This document shows positions 12,151 through 24,036 of a stretch of DNA of 64,000 nucleotides, one piece after another; positions within the stretch are counted from its first letter, which is position 1; each line of letters opens with the position of its first letter. The stretch spans positions 3,140,143-3,204,142 of the forward strand of contig NC_045138.2 of NCBI RefSeq assembly GCF_008831285.2, in the 5' to 3' direction. Source of the DNA: Nymphaea colorata. Taxonomy: Eukaryota > Streptophyta > Magnoliopsida > Nymphaeales > Nymphaeaceae. The notes beneath the pieces are model-generated. The model was not told the origin of the DNA, did not search any database, and was given only the letters and a program-made list of their open reading frames with translations. The position numbers were made by a program, and so were the translations under genes.

Positions 12151-15100
12151 AGAGAGCGCCCCATGTGCATAAGAATCAAAGGTATCTCGACTGAAGCAAT
12201 TTGAAGCCACTATTGATTTGCAGGGTATCGGATCTATACTGAGTTTTTAAAATTAAACCAGTAATTTTTAAATAAAGTTTCGGCGTATCAATAGGTCGCC
12301 TCTTTTGGCAGCCTTCACAGTCGTTGCTGCATAGCACAGTATCATGGTTAAGACAGAAAAACAAAACAAAAAAAGAAAAACAAAAAACAAGAAAAGCCAT
12401 TCTTTATTTGAAGACCAGGTAGTCAGACCTACAACATCTTTGTGATCATCTATTTATTTATCATTTCTCACCTTTTGAAAGGCCACATACTTAGTGACTT
12501 AGCTAACTGTCAGTTAAGCTCAAAACCATGTGTTAAAAATCCCATAAAACCTTCTGCTTAAATTTATTGATCTTCAGTGTCCTGGCTTAAAACATTTAGG
12601 GAAAAAGAAAAAGAAAACAAAAAATTAGATGTGCCCTCTACCCTATGAAATATTGCCATCAAAGAAAGAGAAGTCTCCAATGCAACAGGGGACAAAGAAA
12701 GGCACAGACATTTATTCTTATCAGACAGAGCCAAGAAACATGATCTCTCTCTCTCTCTCTCTCTCTCTCTGCCCTTGTCACCAAGTGGGTCTGTGTGTTC
12801 TCTTCTTCTCGCCCGCTAATTCCGGGGCCAATTTCTTTCACAGTAAAAGATTTCTCCAAGTTTGGCAGTAAAGTAACATGCAGAGTCCTCCCATTCCGTT
12901 AACAGTGGGATAAACCAAAGTACTGCTACATTGCTGAGCAACTGAACTTGCATTTACCACTGCAACTCTTTCAGGCCAAGCGGGTCCCATCCCATGCCTT
13001 CTCCCTTTCTTTTTCACCTTTCACCTGCCTGCCCATTTCTCTGCTTGACAACACAGTGAATAGAAACGCATGAATTGTTTTCTTCAGTCGGCGTTGATTT
13101 CAAAAGTGGGCCTCATGTTTCTGAAATTTTCTCTGATATGGCGCGTGATCTTTTATTGGGCATTGCTGATTAGGAACCCATTCTTACTGTTATGACATTT
13201 ACTGCTGATTGGAAGCCAATTCTTACTTTTGTTGGGCAGTGCTTATTAAAAGCCCATTCTTACCGTTGTGACATTATTGCTGATTGGAAGCCAATTTGTA
13301 CTGTTACTCCTATGACAGATTATCTTTCTTTTTCTGCATTGCAAAAAGCAAGCTGAGGTTAGGCAGATTCTTATCAGATTGATGCGAGTTCAGTCGATGC
13401 TGAAATCAAATCAGAAACCTAGTTTTAGCATTGAAGCTAGTGTAGAAGACCGTATTATAATGCTAATAGTAAAATATTAGTGATATTTTTATCATTATCT
13501 GGCAGACCATTAACTTTCTTTAGCTCGAAGATCTCAACTCCCCCCCTTTGGTATGGTGAACACAGCTCCTACTGGAATAAATTTCCAGTTCGAGTTTTAA
13601 AAAAAAGTTCGAACAAATTGAAAGCAGCGGTGATTCCTTTCTGTGGGAGAAAAACAAATGCAGCTTGAAGGATGGCAAGATTACATGCTTTTCAGAACAA
13701 GTCCTTAACCTCAAAGTTTTGTTTTTTTTTTTTTTCTGCTTCTTGTCAGTAAAGGTTTGATCCATGTCAACAAACATTATGCTCAGTTTTTTCAAATTAG
13801 GAGCCAAAAGATCAATATAATTGAAAAATTTCCATGACATAATACCAAGGAAGAAAGAAAAAGAAGATAGCACCAAAGAGCGTGGAATATCCCCTTGATT
13901 CTTTCTCTTTCTTTGTGCAATTGATACAGTTAAACACTGCAGCAAAAAAGTGAGGGATAGGCATTTACTTATCACTGCTTCAGCGGTGAACTTCTGTCGC
14001 GGATGACGTAAAAAAAGATACAAAGAACAGGAAGAGTACGTCTTCTGAATGCTTAAAATATTAAATCGGATTTAGTACAATGAACAGGACTCTGGTTGCC
14101 AGACCGATACTCACGGTTCAAATTTTATAAATCTAACTCTGTAAAAAGATAAAGGTAAGAAGTACATCCAGTGGTTTCTATCTCTTATCAGCCAATATAA
14201 TAATTACACTTTCTGTTCTTTACTTATTGTGGCATATATGGCCTGATACGAGCCGATCGATGCATATTGGCGAACACAGTGCATCGATAAAGTTCTCGAT
14301 ACAAGATGGAAACCGATATTTACAAGACTGGTTTCATGGGCTGCTGCAGAGAAGGATATGGTTTTTTACAGGTATCCCTTCAACTCATCTGAAAATATAT
14401 GACTTCTGAATCTGCAGTTTTGACAGGTTTTACATTACATTTGAATCTCAGAATATACCAAGCATGTGAACTACATATTACAAGTTTTTTATAGGTCTTC
14501 CTGCAGGTAATTTGAAAATATATGAATTCATAATCAGCAGCTTTTACAGGGCTTAGAATCTAATATGCATTATATTTGACAGGGCTCACATATAGGGATC
14601 TAGTTCACATAGAGATAAGACTTAAATGGGGTTGTTGAGATAGTGGCAAAGGCTGCGGTTCTCATGGAGGTAGTCATGGTGTCGTTTTTTACAGAATGTT
14701 GGAGTTAAATGTGTATACTTATGAGCTCTGGATACAACTAAAGAACATCTTGCTGATGTCAACTTTCAAGGGAGTTCAGGTCTGGGATTTCCTTTGAACT
14801 TAAAGAACGGGAGCATATATGTTCACATGGAGAACAAAGAATCCGATACTCATCTAAAAATTTGGGAAAGGAAATGTTATTGCTTCTAGAACAAAACTTT
14901 AAAAGGTTCACTTAGTTTGCTTTTCTCGTAATGTGGCAGCCAAGTTAAAAGCTTGGAAATGTTCAGAAAAGAATAGTACATGTGCATCTTTTTTCTTTGA
15001 ACCTGTGTAACTTTTTCATTTTTTTCATAACTACGAACAAGCACTTCACTTTGACAGGAAGTTGAGCTTATGATCCGCAAGAAACAGTGGCCAAAAAAGG

Positions 15101-15664
15101 TTGCCAAATCCCATTATCACAGAGAGAGAGAGAGAGAGAGAGCAGAGAGTAGGGATATACATGGTTCGACTCCAGAGAAGTCAGATTAAGTACAAGACGG
15201 TGTTCTTATCTTTTATAAACAGGTCCAATCTGACACAGTGAAAATACACGCAGAGTTTTTTTAGAACGAAAAAGAGGAGAGAGGAAGAGAAAGAAGTAAA
15301 TACATGGAGAGGTTGAAAACCAAAAAAAGAAAGGGAGAGCGAAAGAAGGAAAAACATAGTATCCGAAATCAGATTCAAGATTGCCAAAGTGGTAAAACCT
15401 CTACAGACGCTAGATCTGAACTAGTCTTGTTTTGCATCCCTAAGGATGGCTAATGATACGTAGACCAGTTAATTAGGCAAAGAAAAACTGGCTTTCTGGA
15501 AGAGACTGCCTTTTCTTCGCGCAAGTTGTGGAAACTAGAAGGGGGAGTGGTTGGAATTGCGTGTAAATTAAAGGTCCACTTCCACTTGGAGAGAAAAATA
15601 TTAGTAGCGACCTGCGGCAGGAAAATAATGGCGTAGTCAAAAACGGAGAGAGGATAAACGGGAA
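11711..15664. other. intergenic with diverged tandem repeats, no supported gene
   Basis: A (TA)n tract lies at 12104-12146 and a (CT)n tract at 12742-12770. At 13160-13310 a unit of the form GCTGATT(G/A)GAA(G/C)CCA(A/T)TTCTTACTGTT is repeated four times with divergence, alternating as two pairs. A (GA)n tract lies at 15121-15142. The longest frames here have no recognisable product and cross low-complexity sequence. Confidence 0.5.
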
Positions 15665-15736
15665 AGGTTCCACCGAGATTTGAACTCGGGTTACTGGATT
15701 CAGAGTCCAATGTCCTAACCACTAGACCATGGAACC
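15665..15736 (-). tRNA. tRNA-Gln (anticodon CUG)
   Basis: On the - strand the 72 bases fold as a complete cloverleaf. The acceptor stem pairs GGTTCCA with TGGAACC. The D-arm/A-box region is TCTAGTGGTTAGG. The anticodon loop CTCTGAA gives anticodon CTG, and the T-arm/B-box is GAGTTCAAATCTC. There is no intron and no encoded CCA, as expected for a nuclear plant gene. A run of three T follows closely and longer T-rich sequence lies further down. It would be transcribed by Pol III from its internal promoter. Confidence 0.96.
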
Positions 15737-16899
15737 AACTTCGATGGAAATGGGACTCGCGAAATTTCCTTGTAACGTTAATTTCTGCACGAGTTCCTTG
15801 TTAAGCGGCTACTCTTGCCTGTGCCTCTTCTCTTTAGTTGTCCAAGATGTGCGTTATATGAAGAAGCAGTTCATAGCCATGTTGACCTGTGGTCGCCCAG
15901 GCGTAGTCTTAATATATCAATACTCCTGATTTCGTAATATGACCTTCTCCCTTGATCATAACCAAAATGGAGACCGTTCAATTGAACCATAAAAATATTG
16001 ACTGAATTGGTTTTACTTGTTAGGACAATGTGGAAAACGGGACAAACTTCTCTAAACGATGAAAAGGATCCAATTGCTTCCAAAGAATTGAATGAAGAGA
16101 CATATGAGGTGAAAATCTCATGTATGACTCTATAGAGTGACGATAAGATGACTATGACCACCCACTAATCCAATTCAAGCATCGCCCAGCAAGGTGGACC
16201 ATACATTTGCTTTTGCTAGAGAATGCACTAACAACTAAATGAAGGAATCTATGACTGATAGATATTTTGAAGAGTTATCTCATCGGCTTGTCTCTTACTT
16301 TACAGAACGGGATCACGTTCCCATATAAATGAACTGCATACTCGTGATTTTCACCGTCAAAAACTTCAAACAACAGTGCCTCGCGCAATGCACAATGTAA
16401 GTTTCTTTTATGATTAAAGATGGCCTAAATGCAGACAGAAACTGTGAAGGGCAACAGAAAATGAGACGCATTGGCCAATAACATTTTGCTGTTCTTAGAC
16501 ATGCAGCTTACAAAATAACCATAGCTTGTGCATAGTTGAAATATCTGATTAGCCAAGGAATAGCAGATTAGATCATGCCAACGTTTCTGTATATATGGTA
16601 ACTTTTTGAGTAATAATCAGTGTAAGATGATAAATCGATACATTTGCTACCTAACATAATCCTGATACCATGAATGATGTAGATTTTAACGTTCAGGCTT
16701 TGATGGTCTAGGCAGAACAGTCTGTATACTTCTTCCTAATTTTTCTACCCAATTACAGTTTTCTAAGGTTAATATCAAAACGTTCTCCCCTAACTTTAGA
16801 AATATACAATAGGGAATTTTTTTTAATGCAATATGGACATCAATATTTGTCTCCGTGGCACTATTTCTGTATATGTAAGCAATGCTGGTGAGTTCTTCG
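15737..16899. other. spacer and probable 3' UTR of the acyltransferase gene
   Basis: There are no recognisable coding features. Sequence near 16500-16900 is AT-rich and immediately follows the acyltransferase stop codon on the - strand, so it probably contains that gene's 3' UTR and poly(A) site. Confidence 0.4.
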
Positions 16900-19800
16900 C
16901 TATAACTGCAAATCTTCCTTGAAGGGTCCAGTATCATTCAAAATTTGTATTACGTGTTTAATCTGCACAAAAGTGAGAAAGCAGTAGGTCAGAATACTAA
17001 ACCAACCACAATTACAGAAAAAGACCAACTCTAAGATACCCACAGTCAAGCAAAACTCTTTATAGAAGATTGACCTTGTGCATGGATCTTAACAAATGGG
17101 ACTAGAACAACCAAAAAAATTAAAGCACCGGTTGTTTTCATGAGATCAAATGGACTAGAACCCCACAGAAAACACCTGTTGTTTTTAGTTATGACATCTG
17201 AGATCTAACACGATGACTAAGAAGCATCTGCCATTCAACTGAATTTTTTCAGGAAATGGAGAAAGCATGACTAAGAAGGCCACTCTGTAAGAATCATCCA
17301 TACACTGATACTCCATTCCAACATATGTCATTCATTTTTCAGCAAAGGAATTACAAACAAAATGCTCAACGATACCTGATTTGTTTCGCGTACTAAAAAC
17401 TCTTGAATTGCTGTTCTAAATTCTTCATCCAAAATATAGTGACAGCTGTACGTTGTGACAGGAAGGTAGCCCCTTTGAATCTTATGTTCTCCTTGAGCTC
17501 CAGCCTCTACTTTAGCTAAATTCATCTCAATAGCTGCCTCTATTGCCTGTGGCATTTTCTAAATGTTAATGACAGATCCAGGTGAAAAGGTAATGAGGAA
17601 ACCCATTACATGAACATTAGATGCATTTTCCACCAAATCATTCTCCGTTTTTTTTTTCCTCTCTTTTTCCTTTAAGCTAAACTAGGTTGTGGCCTGAGTC
17701 CAAACAGCTACAAGTCAACAAAATTAATAAAAAGGAAATTTCCTGGGGAATATGCATAATTACAAAACTCAGATACGCCTAACTTATAGCAGATGTTCAC
17801 ACAGGAAAATTCCACCTCCATGTTTTATTTCTCATAACAAGGAAAATTTTTGGAGATTTTAGTGCATGTAACTGTTCTCTAAGGACCCAGACCTTTCCAA
17901 ATTAGTGTAACAATATACCTGAATTTTCAATTACAAGCTCCACGAGGCATATTTTGGAAATTTATCACTGCAACAGGCTCAAAAGTTGAAACATGTTACT
18001 GGACTATTACCTGGTAATAACAAGCTTCAAAATGCAAACTTGGATAGTATGCACTCGGTAAGCAACCCCACAACCGACCAAACAGAGTATCACCTCCAAT
18101 AAGATTAAGGGCTCCTGCAACAGGTTCACCCTCATCTTCAGCAAGAACCAGTAAAACTTTGTCTCCCATCCTTGATGCCATGGTGTGAAAGAAGTCCCTT
18201 GTAAGAAAAGCTCTTCCCCACCTACATACAGTTTGATATTTTACTTTCCATACAAAACAAAATGCATAAACAAATGACTGAAAATAAAGTCTATTGGGCC
18301 GAGGCTGAGGCATGTTGCCCTGTCTCCAAAATATCTAGCCTTAGTAAGTGTAACAGTAGCTAGATTGAAAATAAAAGAATGACAAGCATGGGCACAAATC
18401 CTTGACCATTATATAGCAGCTACTCAGAGCATACAGCTAATCACAGCAGACCAGCAGAAGCCATTTCCATCTCCATGTGTTAAAAGAGCATGTAAATGAT
18501 GTTGGCACTGCGATGCCATTTGAGTACCAGTATCAAAATATTGGGCAGTGGAAGCATGTTTTCTTATTCTGCTCTTCTCTAGATGGTCCTACTTGAGACA
18601 AAGTTTTCACTTTGTGAATCATGCTTATATTTTTCCATATAATGTTTTTCTTTATGCACTCATGACTATGTCCAATACCTTCCCTTAGATTTATAAGCAT
18701 GTATCGAACATCAGACCCAATCAATATTTTGTTTTTGACATTTCAGAATATATAATAGATTGTTTTTAACTTAACCAGTGGAGCCAAAGAAGAAAGAACA
18801 AATTTATCAAGGAATAAAAGTTTCAATTTTGAGCAGCAACTTGTATCAACTAGCATTCATGGTTGTCCAAGATAGACACCAACTGGCAGATGACAAACAT
18901 ATGAAGCTACACAAAGTCACAGGAATAGATACGTATCTAATCTTTCTAAGAAAGGAGCCCACAAGTATCCAGGCATGCTGATCAAGGTCATACTGCCATA
19001 GTAAGGAAACAGGCTTGAGAAAACATAACCAAACTAAAGTCTTCATGCAGAAAAAGGAATACATAAGCAACTCAATTTAATAAGACAGTCACTAAAGAAA
19101 ACATTAGTATAATCAGGAGATTACAGACACATATAGTAACAAAAGCTAAAGACAGGAAAAGCATAAAATTTGGAATTAAAATAACAATCAAACACAACAA
19201 CAAAGTTTAACTTTTGGCTTAACTTGTTATCAGTGGTGTTCCTGTAGAATTTGTAGAAGCAATCCCAATGCTTAGCCTGTTATCAAGAACATATGTAATG
19301 GCTTTTGTCATGACCACTGAGCACTGAAAATGGGAAAGGAAAGGACTTGCAAAGCTACAATTTGCAAAACTGTCTTTTTCATGTCCTTCACATTAGAGAC
19401 TTCTACAAATCAACGTACATAAAATTAGAACCTCCATTCATATGCCATATGAACAAAGAAACAAGAAAATTGGAGCTCAAAATAAAATATGAATAAAGGT
19501 TATAAACAGGTCCCATGACCATTCCTCAAAAGTCAAAATAGAATAAATACAAGCACTAACACTTTTCATCAGTACTAGCAAGTGGGTCAAAGTCAAACAT
19601 TTCAATGTGTCTAACCTTCAAATGATTATGCGCCTCCAGAATCTACTGAAAGAGCATCAGTATAATGATCAAAATGATGCTCCAGTGACAACAAAGCCAA
19701 GAAACTTTCAAAATTAAAAAGAGACTGGGGTGGGGGAGGACATTAGACCTGGACGAGCTGGCAAGACATCTAATTTTGAGTAGTTGAGCCCCTGGTCTCA

Positions 19801-21337
19801 GTAATTGACTGGACTATGCACAATTGGAAAGAAAAAGAACATTTACACTACCAAGTTGTCAGGTTAAAAGTGCAACATAGAACTAAACAATAAACATATA
19901 TTAACAAGAATGCCATGTTGCGATTTGCATCGAATGGATTGCAACCCTCCAAGGATTCCACATAATTTCTTAAAAGTGCAAGTGGAAAAAGACAATACCA
20001 AGTTCACAAGGAGGCCAAATTAGCAGACCAGAAAATCCAAGATAAAAAAACAGATGCAGCAGAATCAATATAAGAAAAGTTTTCCAGTTTGGTTTTGTAG
20101 CTGATCTATAATATACCTTGATTTCATCACCACGAAGCCGTTTCAGTTTCAAATTCTGAGCTGAAATCTGTATGGAAAAAAAATAATAAGTGAAACAGAC
20201 TCACTAAAAGAAAGAATATAAAAAAAATATTCATGGCCAACTTTTATGAATATTTGAGAACCTGATAGGGGTAAAACAAGATCCGTCCAGTTTATGGTGA
20301 TTCAATTGACTCAACCAATGTTATCCGTATCGTACGATACGGACGCGTATCGTACGATACGTATCGTATAGGTCAAGAAAACCTATACGATACGCTGTTT
20401 AAAGACGATACGCGTCCGTATTGTACACGTATCGCACGATACGTGCGATACGGGGGCCGTATCGTACGATACGGACGATACACCCCCGTATCGTACGATA
20501 CGGGTTAAAACACAAATTTTTTTATTTTTTAAAGTTTAAACACTCCTCCCTCTCTCTCTTCTTGTATTTAAAGACTCCAAGAGACGTAGGAGGGAAAGAT
20601 TTTGTACATTTTCATAAAAAATAACCAATGATTCATCGATTTGGAAAATATTATCGTTAAATCATGAAAGATGATAAGTTGATAACTATATGTTTTGAAC
20701 TTGTAAAATTGTGATGTAATATAAGTCCTAAAACTCTAAGTCCTAAAACTCTAAGTCTTAAGATTCTATAAAATTTTCAAGTTTAAAATTGTGATGGATG
20801 CTTATTATGTTATTTTGAATATCTAATTTCTAATTTTTGAATGTGTTGTTGACACACATGAATGTTCCTTATGTATGATGATCTTTTTTATATTTGAATA
20901 TATTTTTCTTGATTTCTGATTTTTTGTTTATTTTTTCATATTTTTAATAAATTTTCTCTATTTTTTTCTGATTTTTAAATATTTTTTAAAATTTAAAAAT
21001 TAATTTTACGATACGCTACGCTACGTTTACGATACGTTACGATACAGCGTATAGGTCAGCCCGACCGATACGCGATACGCTACACCTTTTATAACATTGG
21101 ACTCAACTGTGCAGATATGACAATAGATTTGCTGTAAATTGTAACCTGAAAGCTAATATATCAAAACAGGAGAGAAAAGTATGCAGCCTTGTCTAGATTC
21201 TTGCATACCCATTTTGACAGGATGCAACCCCAAGTTCCAGATTCGTGCACTAAATAAGTGCCACCCTTTTTCCTGCTCACAACTATGGAGCCTAAGTGGC
21301 CTCCCTTGTTCTTTCACCTAAGATGGTGCACAAAACC

Positions 21338-21418
<81 letters not shown>

Positions 21419-24036
21419 TGTAAGCATCAAATTTTGAAAATGTCACTGATAGGAGGATAAAGCAGTTTTGAAAACAAAACCAACAAAAGTGCTACAACTG
21501 CCTCTCATAAGCGCTTCTGGTCTTAAAGAAAAAATACTGGCAATTAGGAATTCAAGACGCAGAAACACCTATGACCGCTTATTACAAAAAAAAAAAAGAC
21601 AACTTATCTAAGCTTCTAGGTGACATGAACACTTGTTTTCTTTTATGAACAACTTATGCTAACCTTTTTGCGCTCCTGGCGTATGTTTTTTCTTTTGCTC
21701 TGTTTCATATCCATCAGGAACTCATCAAAACTGTAAAAGTAAAAAGGTCCATTACTACTTCTGTGATAGAAGAGGAAGAAGTTCTTATATGGAATATCTA
21801 AAATAACACACTTTAGTAATTAGTAAAAGGAACATACTGATAATAAAAGTGTTTCACTGGAACTAAACTGCAAGAGAGGAAATTTGCTTCTCTAAGCTAG
21901 CCTTGGCAGCAGGGTACTCAACAATTCATTGCTACAGGTGGGTAGAAAAAATGCCAAATAAAATGCATATTATGGCATGGCAGTATTATGGGCACTAATA
22001 TGTAAGGTAACTGAATGCTCGAGTCATATCTTTCACCCAAATGCATGATGACTATTGCCCAGTATATTAGACGATTAATTTGGCCAACATAGTCTATGAT
22101 AATGGAATGTTTGCATGTCCCACTCATTAATAAAGTAAAACATTGACGAAGGAGAAAAGCCATCACCTTTTATAATTACGGTTTGTCCAATGGTATTGCA
22201 TTCCTATTCGTTGTAGGAATCCATCCTTCTTCATCCCGTGCCATTCATTTTCAGATGGAAATGTCACATGCAATGATGAAACCTGCAACTAAAATGGCAT
22301 AAAAGTTGTGTTACATCTACTGCAAAATTATAACTGCAGGAGGTAAGAGTATTTGTATTCCAACAAAGAGCAGTCTGTTATGAAAAAACATATAGAACAA
22401 TAATTAAAGTTGATGAACATAATCAAGCCTCACATAACCAACAAAGATTTTGTTCCTACAGGCTAGGTCTGCATTTATCGATAATACACTTGAAAATAAG
22501 GAGATATTGTATAGGCTTTCATATGCAGCATTTTCATGATAAGCATCCTAAAAAGAACTGAAAACTAGAAAAGAAATGCCGATTTCTGGAAGTACATTCT
22601 ATGTGTACTGCATGAAATCATGACAACAAAAAATTTAGAGGCCATTAGGGCGACAAAACAAAGTTCTTCTGATAACAACAGAAGTTCAGAAGAATGTTGA
22701 ACACCTCGATAGAAAACAATGTATTGCAACGTGAGAAACCAGAACAGCATTAAAGAAGAGCAGAAATCAGAAGGTTATAAAGAATATTTTCTTTCTCCAA
22801 GTACCTTATCAGCCAGTGCCTTCATTGTAGTAATAAATTTTCCAAAGATTTGGTCTTTGCACCAAGTGTTTCGAATTAATATTCGTTGACCTGTTACTGG
22901 TGTAAATGGCACACAACATTGTAATTTTGGATAGTAATCAATGCCAAATCTGTAGTAAGCATCAGCCCATGAATGATCAAAGACAAACTCCCCATATGAG
23001 TGGCTGCAAATGTCAACATAAACATATCAGCTAGAGTATAAAACTTAAATATGGAAGATGAGAAGGTCAAATCCGCCATGGTATTGTCGCTTTAAAACCT
23101 TTTAAGGTAGACTGGAGCAACACCTAGGATATTCTGATGTTGATCTCTTGCAACTATGTGCTGCGGCATCCATCCAGTTTCCTGAAGTAGATAAATCATA
23201 ATTAAGTTAGAAAAATCCTCTCGCTAACATAATCATATAGGCAACATCAAACCACAACGTGGCACAAACCAATCTACTAAGACGAGGAGCTTATTGAAGT
23301 TTGTCGTTTCATGGTCAGCCGCGATTCATTTGATAAATCCAGACATCAACATTAATACGAAATTGACTAAAAATCCTGTCAAGGAAGGAATCCCACTTAC
23401 CTTCACAGCACAACCAGTCTCCTCTAAGCTCGAAAGGAATCCATGAGAAAGGAATGGGTTAAATTTGTCGTGGCCCGTCGCATCCATTGCACAGACATCC
23501 CATTCTGCAGCGTCGATCTCCGAGATCGACGGACAAATCGAGAATGAAACAGTGCAAGGTTCCTCTACCCCATTGACCGAGGCTCCCTAAGGATCACTAC
23601 CACAACATCAAAACGAAGGGCCCGATCCTCCTGGACAAATTTGGGGAGAAAAACAAGAAATTCCTGCAAGAAAAAGCTTACATCCTGAGGTGTCCGATTA
23701 ATCGTAAAGGTTCCGAGAGAGAAATCCAATTCCTGGACTTGCACGCTGTTCTTGGGTCTCCAGAAAATGGCACAAATTCTACCGATTCGATCCCTTCTGC
23801 CTCTGAATTTTTGTGGGTATAAACTATTTACCTGCATAACCCAGTCTCAGCAAACATCCAATTCCGAAACCATGAAAACTCTGAAAATGGTCTCCAAATT
23901 TTGAACAACCACCCCGTCAAATTTCTTCTACCAAGCTCGCCGAGAAAAACAGAAAGAGAGGAAGGCTTACAGAGTCGAACAAGGACGAATGGAATGCCGG
24001 GCGGGCCCTTGCGGAGTAGCAAAGGCAGTCAACCAT
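16900..24036 (-). CDS. COG3146/FemAB-like N-acyltransferase, probably plastid-targeted
   Basis: Twelve exons in transcript order: 23971-24036, 23682-23831, 23401-23586, 23099-23181, 22805-23003, 22167-22282, 21664-21730, 20117-20167, 19224-19276, 18011-18221, 17376-17546 and 16900-16962. All introns are GT-AG and phases agree, giving 471 aa. The body matches the bacterial-type predicted N-acyltransferase family (COG3146, PF04339 as I recall it). Landmarks are GHDKFNPFLSHGF (about 110-122), SHSYGEFVFDH, FGRLWGCLP, LHFEACYYQ (386-394), EAGAQGEHK (408-416) and a C-terminal GPFKED. The first 70-90 residues lack family similarity, are rich in Ser, Arg and Lys, and look like a transit peptide. The fold belongs with GNAT-type acyl transferases; the substrate in plants is unknown to me. 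Intron 7 (20168-21663) carries a hAT-like transposon and a long CT/TG tract. The family is mainly bacterial, so the plant gene may be of endosymbiont origin; that is inference. Confidence 0.9.
20316..21099. mobile_element. 784-bp hAT-like non-autonomous element with palindromic GATACG repeats
   Basis: The terminal inverted repeat CAATGTTAT at 20316-20324 matches ATAACATTG at 21091-21099. Both sides are flanked by the exact 8-bp direct repeat GACTCAAC (20308-20315 and 21100-21107). An 8-bp duplication is the hAT hallmark. Subterminal regions (20325-20510 and 21008-21086) are packed with CGTATCG/CGATACG motifs; the centre is AT-rich. No transposase is encoded. The element lies in an intron of the acyltransferase gene. 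Confidence 0.85.
20360..20394. repeat. perfect 14-bp hairpin in the hAT-like element
   Basis: Arms CGTATCGTATAGGT (20360-20373) and ACCTATACGATACG (20381-20394) are perfect inverted complements around a 7-base loop. Self-complementary tracts CCGTATCGTACGATACGG lie at 20325-20342 and 20457-20474, with a 20-base version at 20485-20504. RNA or single-stranded DNA here would fold strongly. Confidence 0.85.
21340..21421. repeat. (CT)n followed by (TG)n microsatellite
   Basis: About 60 bases of uninterrupted CT repeats run directly into about 20 bases of TG repeats. The tract is in intron 7 of the acyltransferase gene. It is likely length-polymorphic. Confidence 0.95.

Noticed and set aside
13520-14023. 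167-codon minus-strand open frame
   Set aside because: It contains long poly-Lys and hydrophobic low-complexity runs, no family motif and no plausible splice partners.
18778-19070. Overlapping frames on both strands between acyltransferase exons
   Set aside because: They lie in the intron between exons 9 and 10. The protein reads continuously across this intron and the frames show no family similarity.
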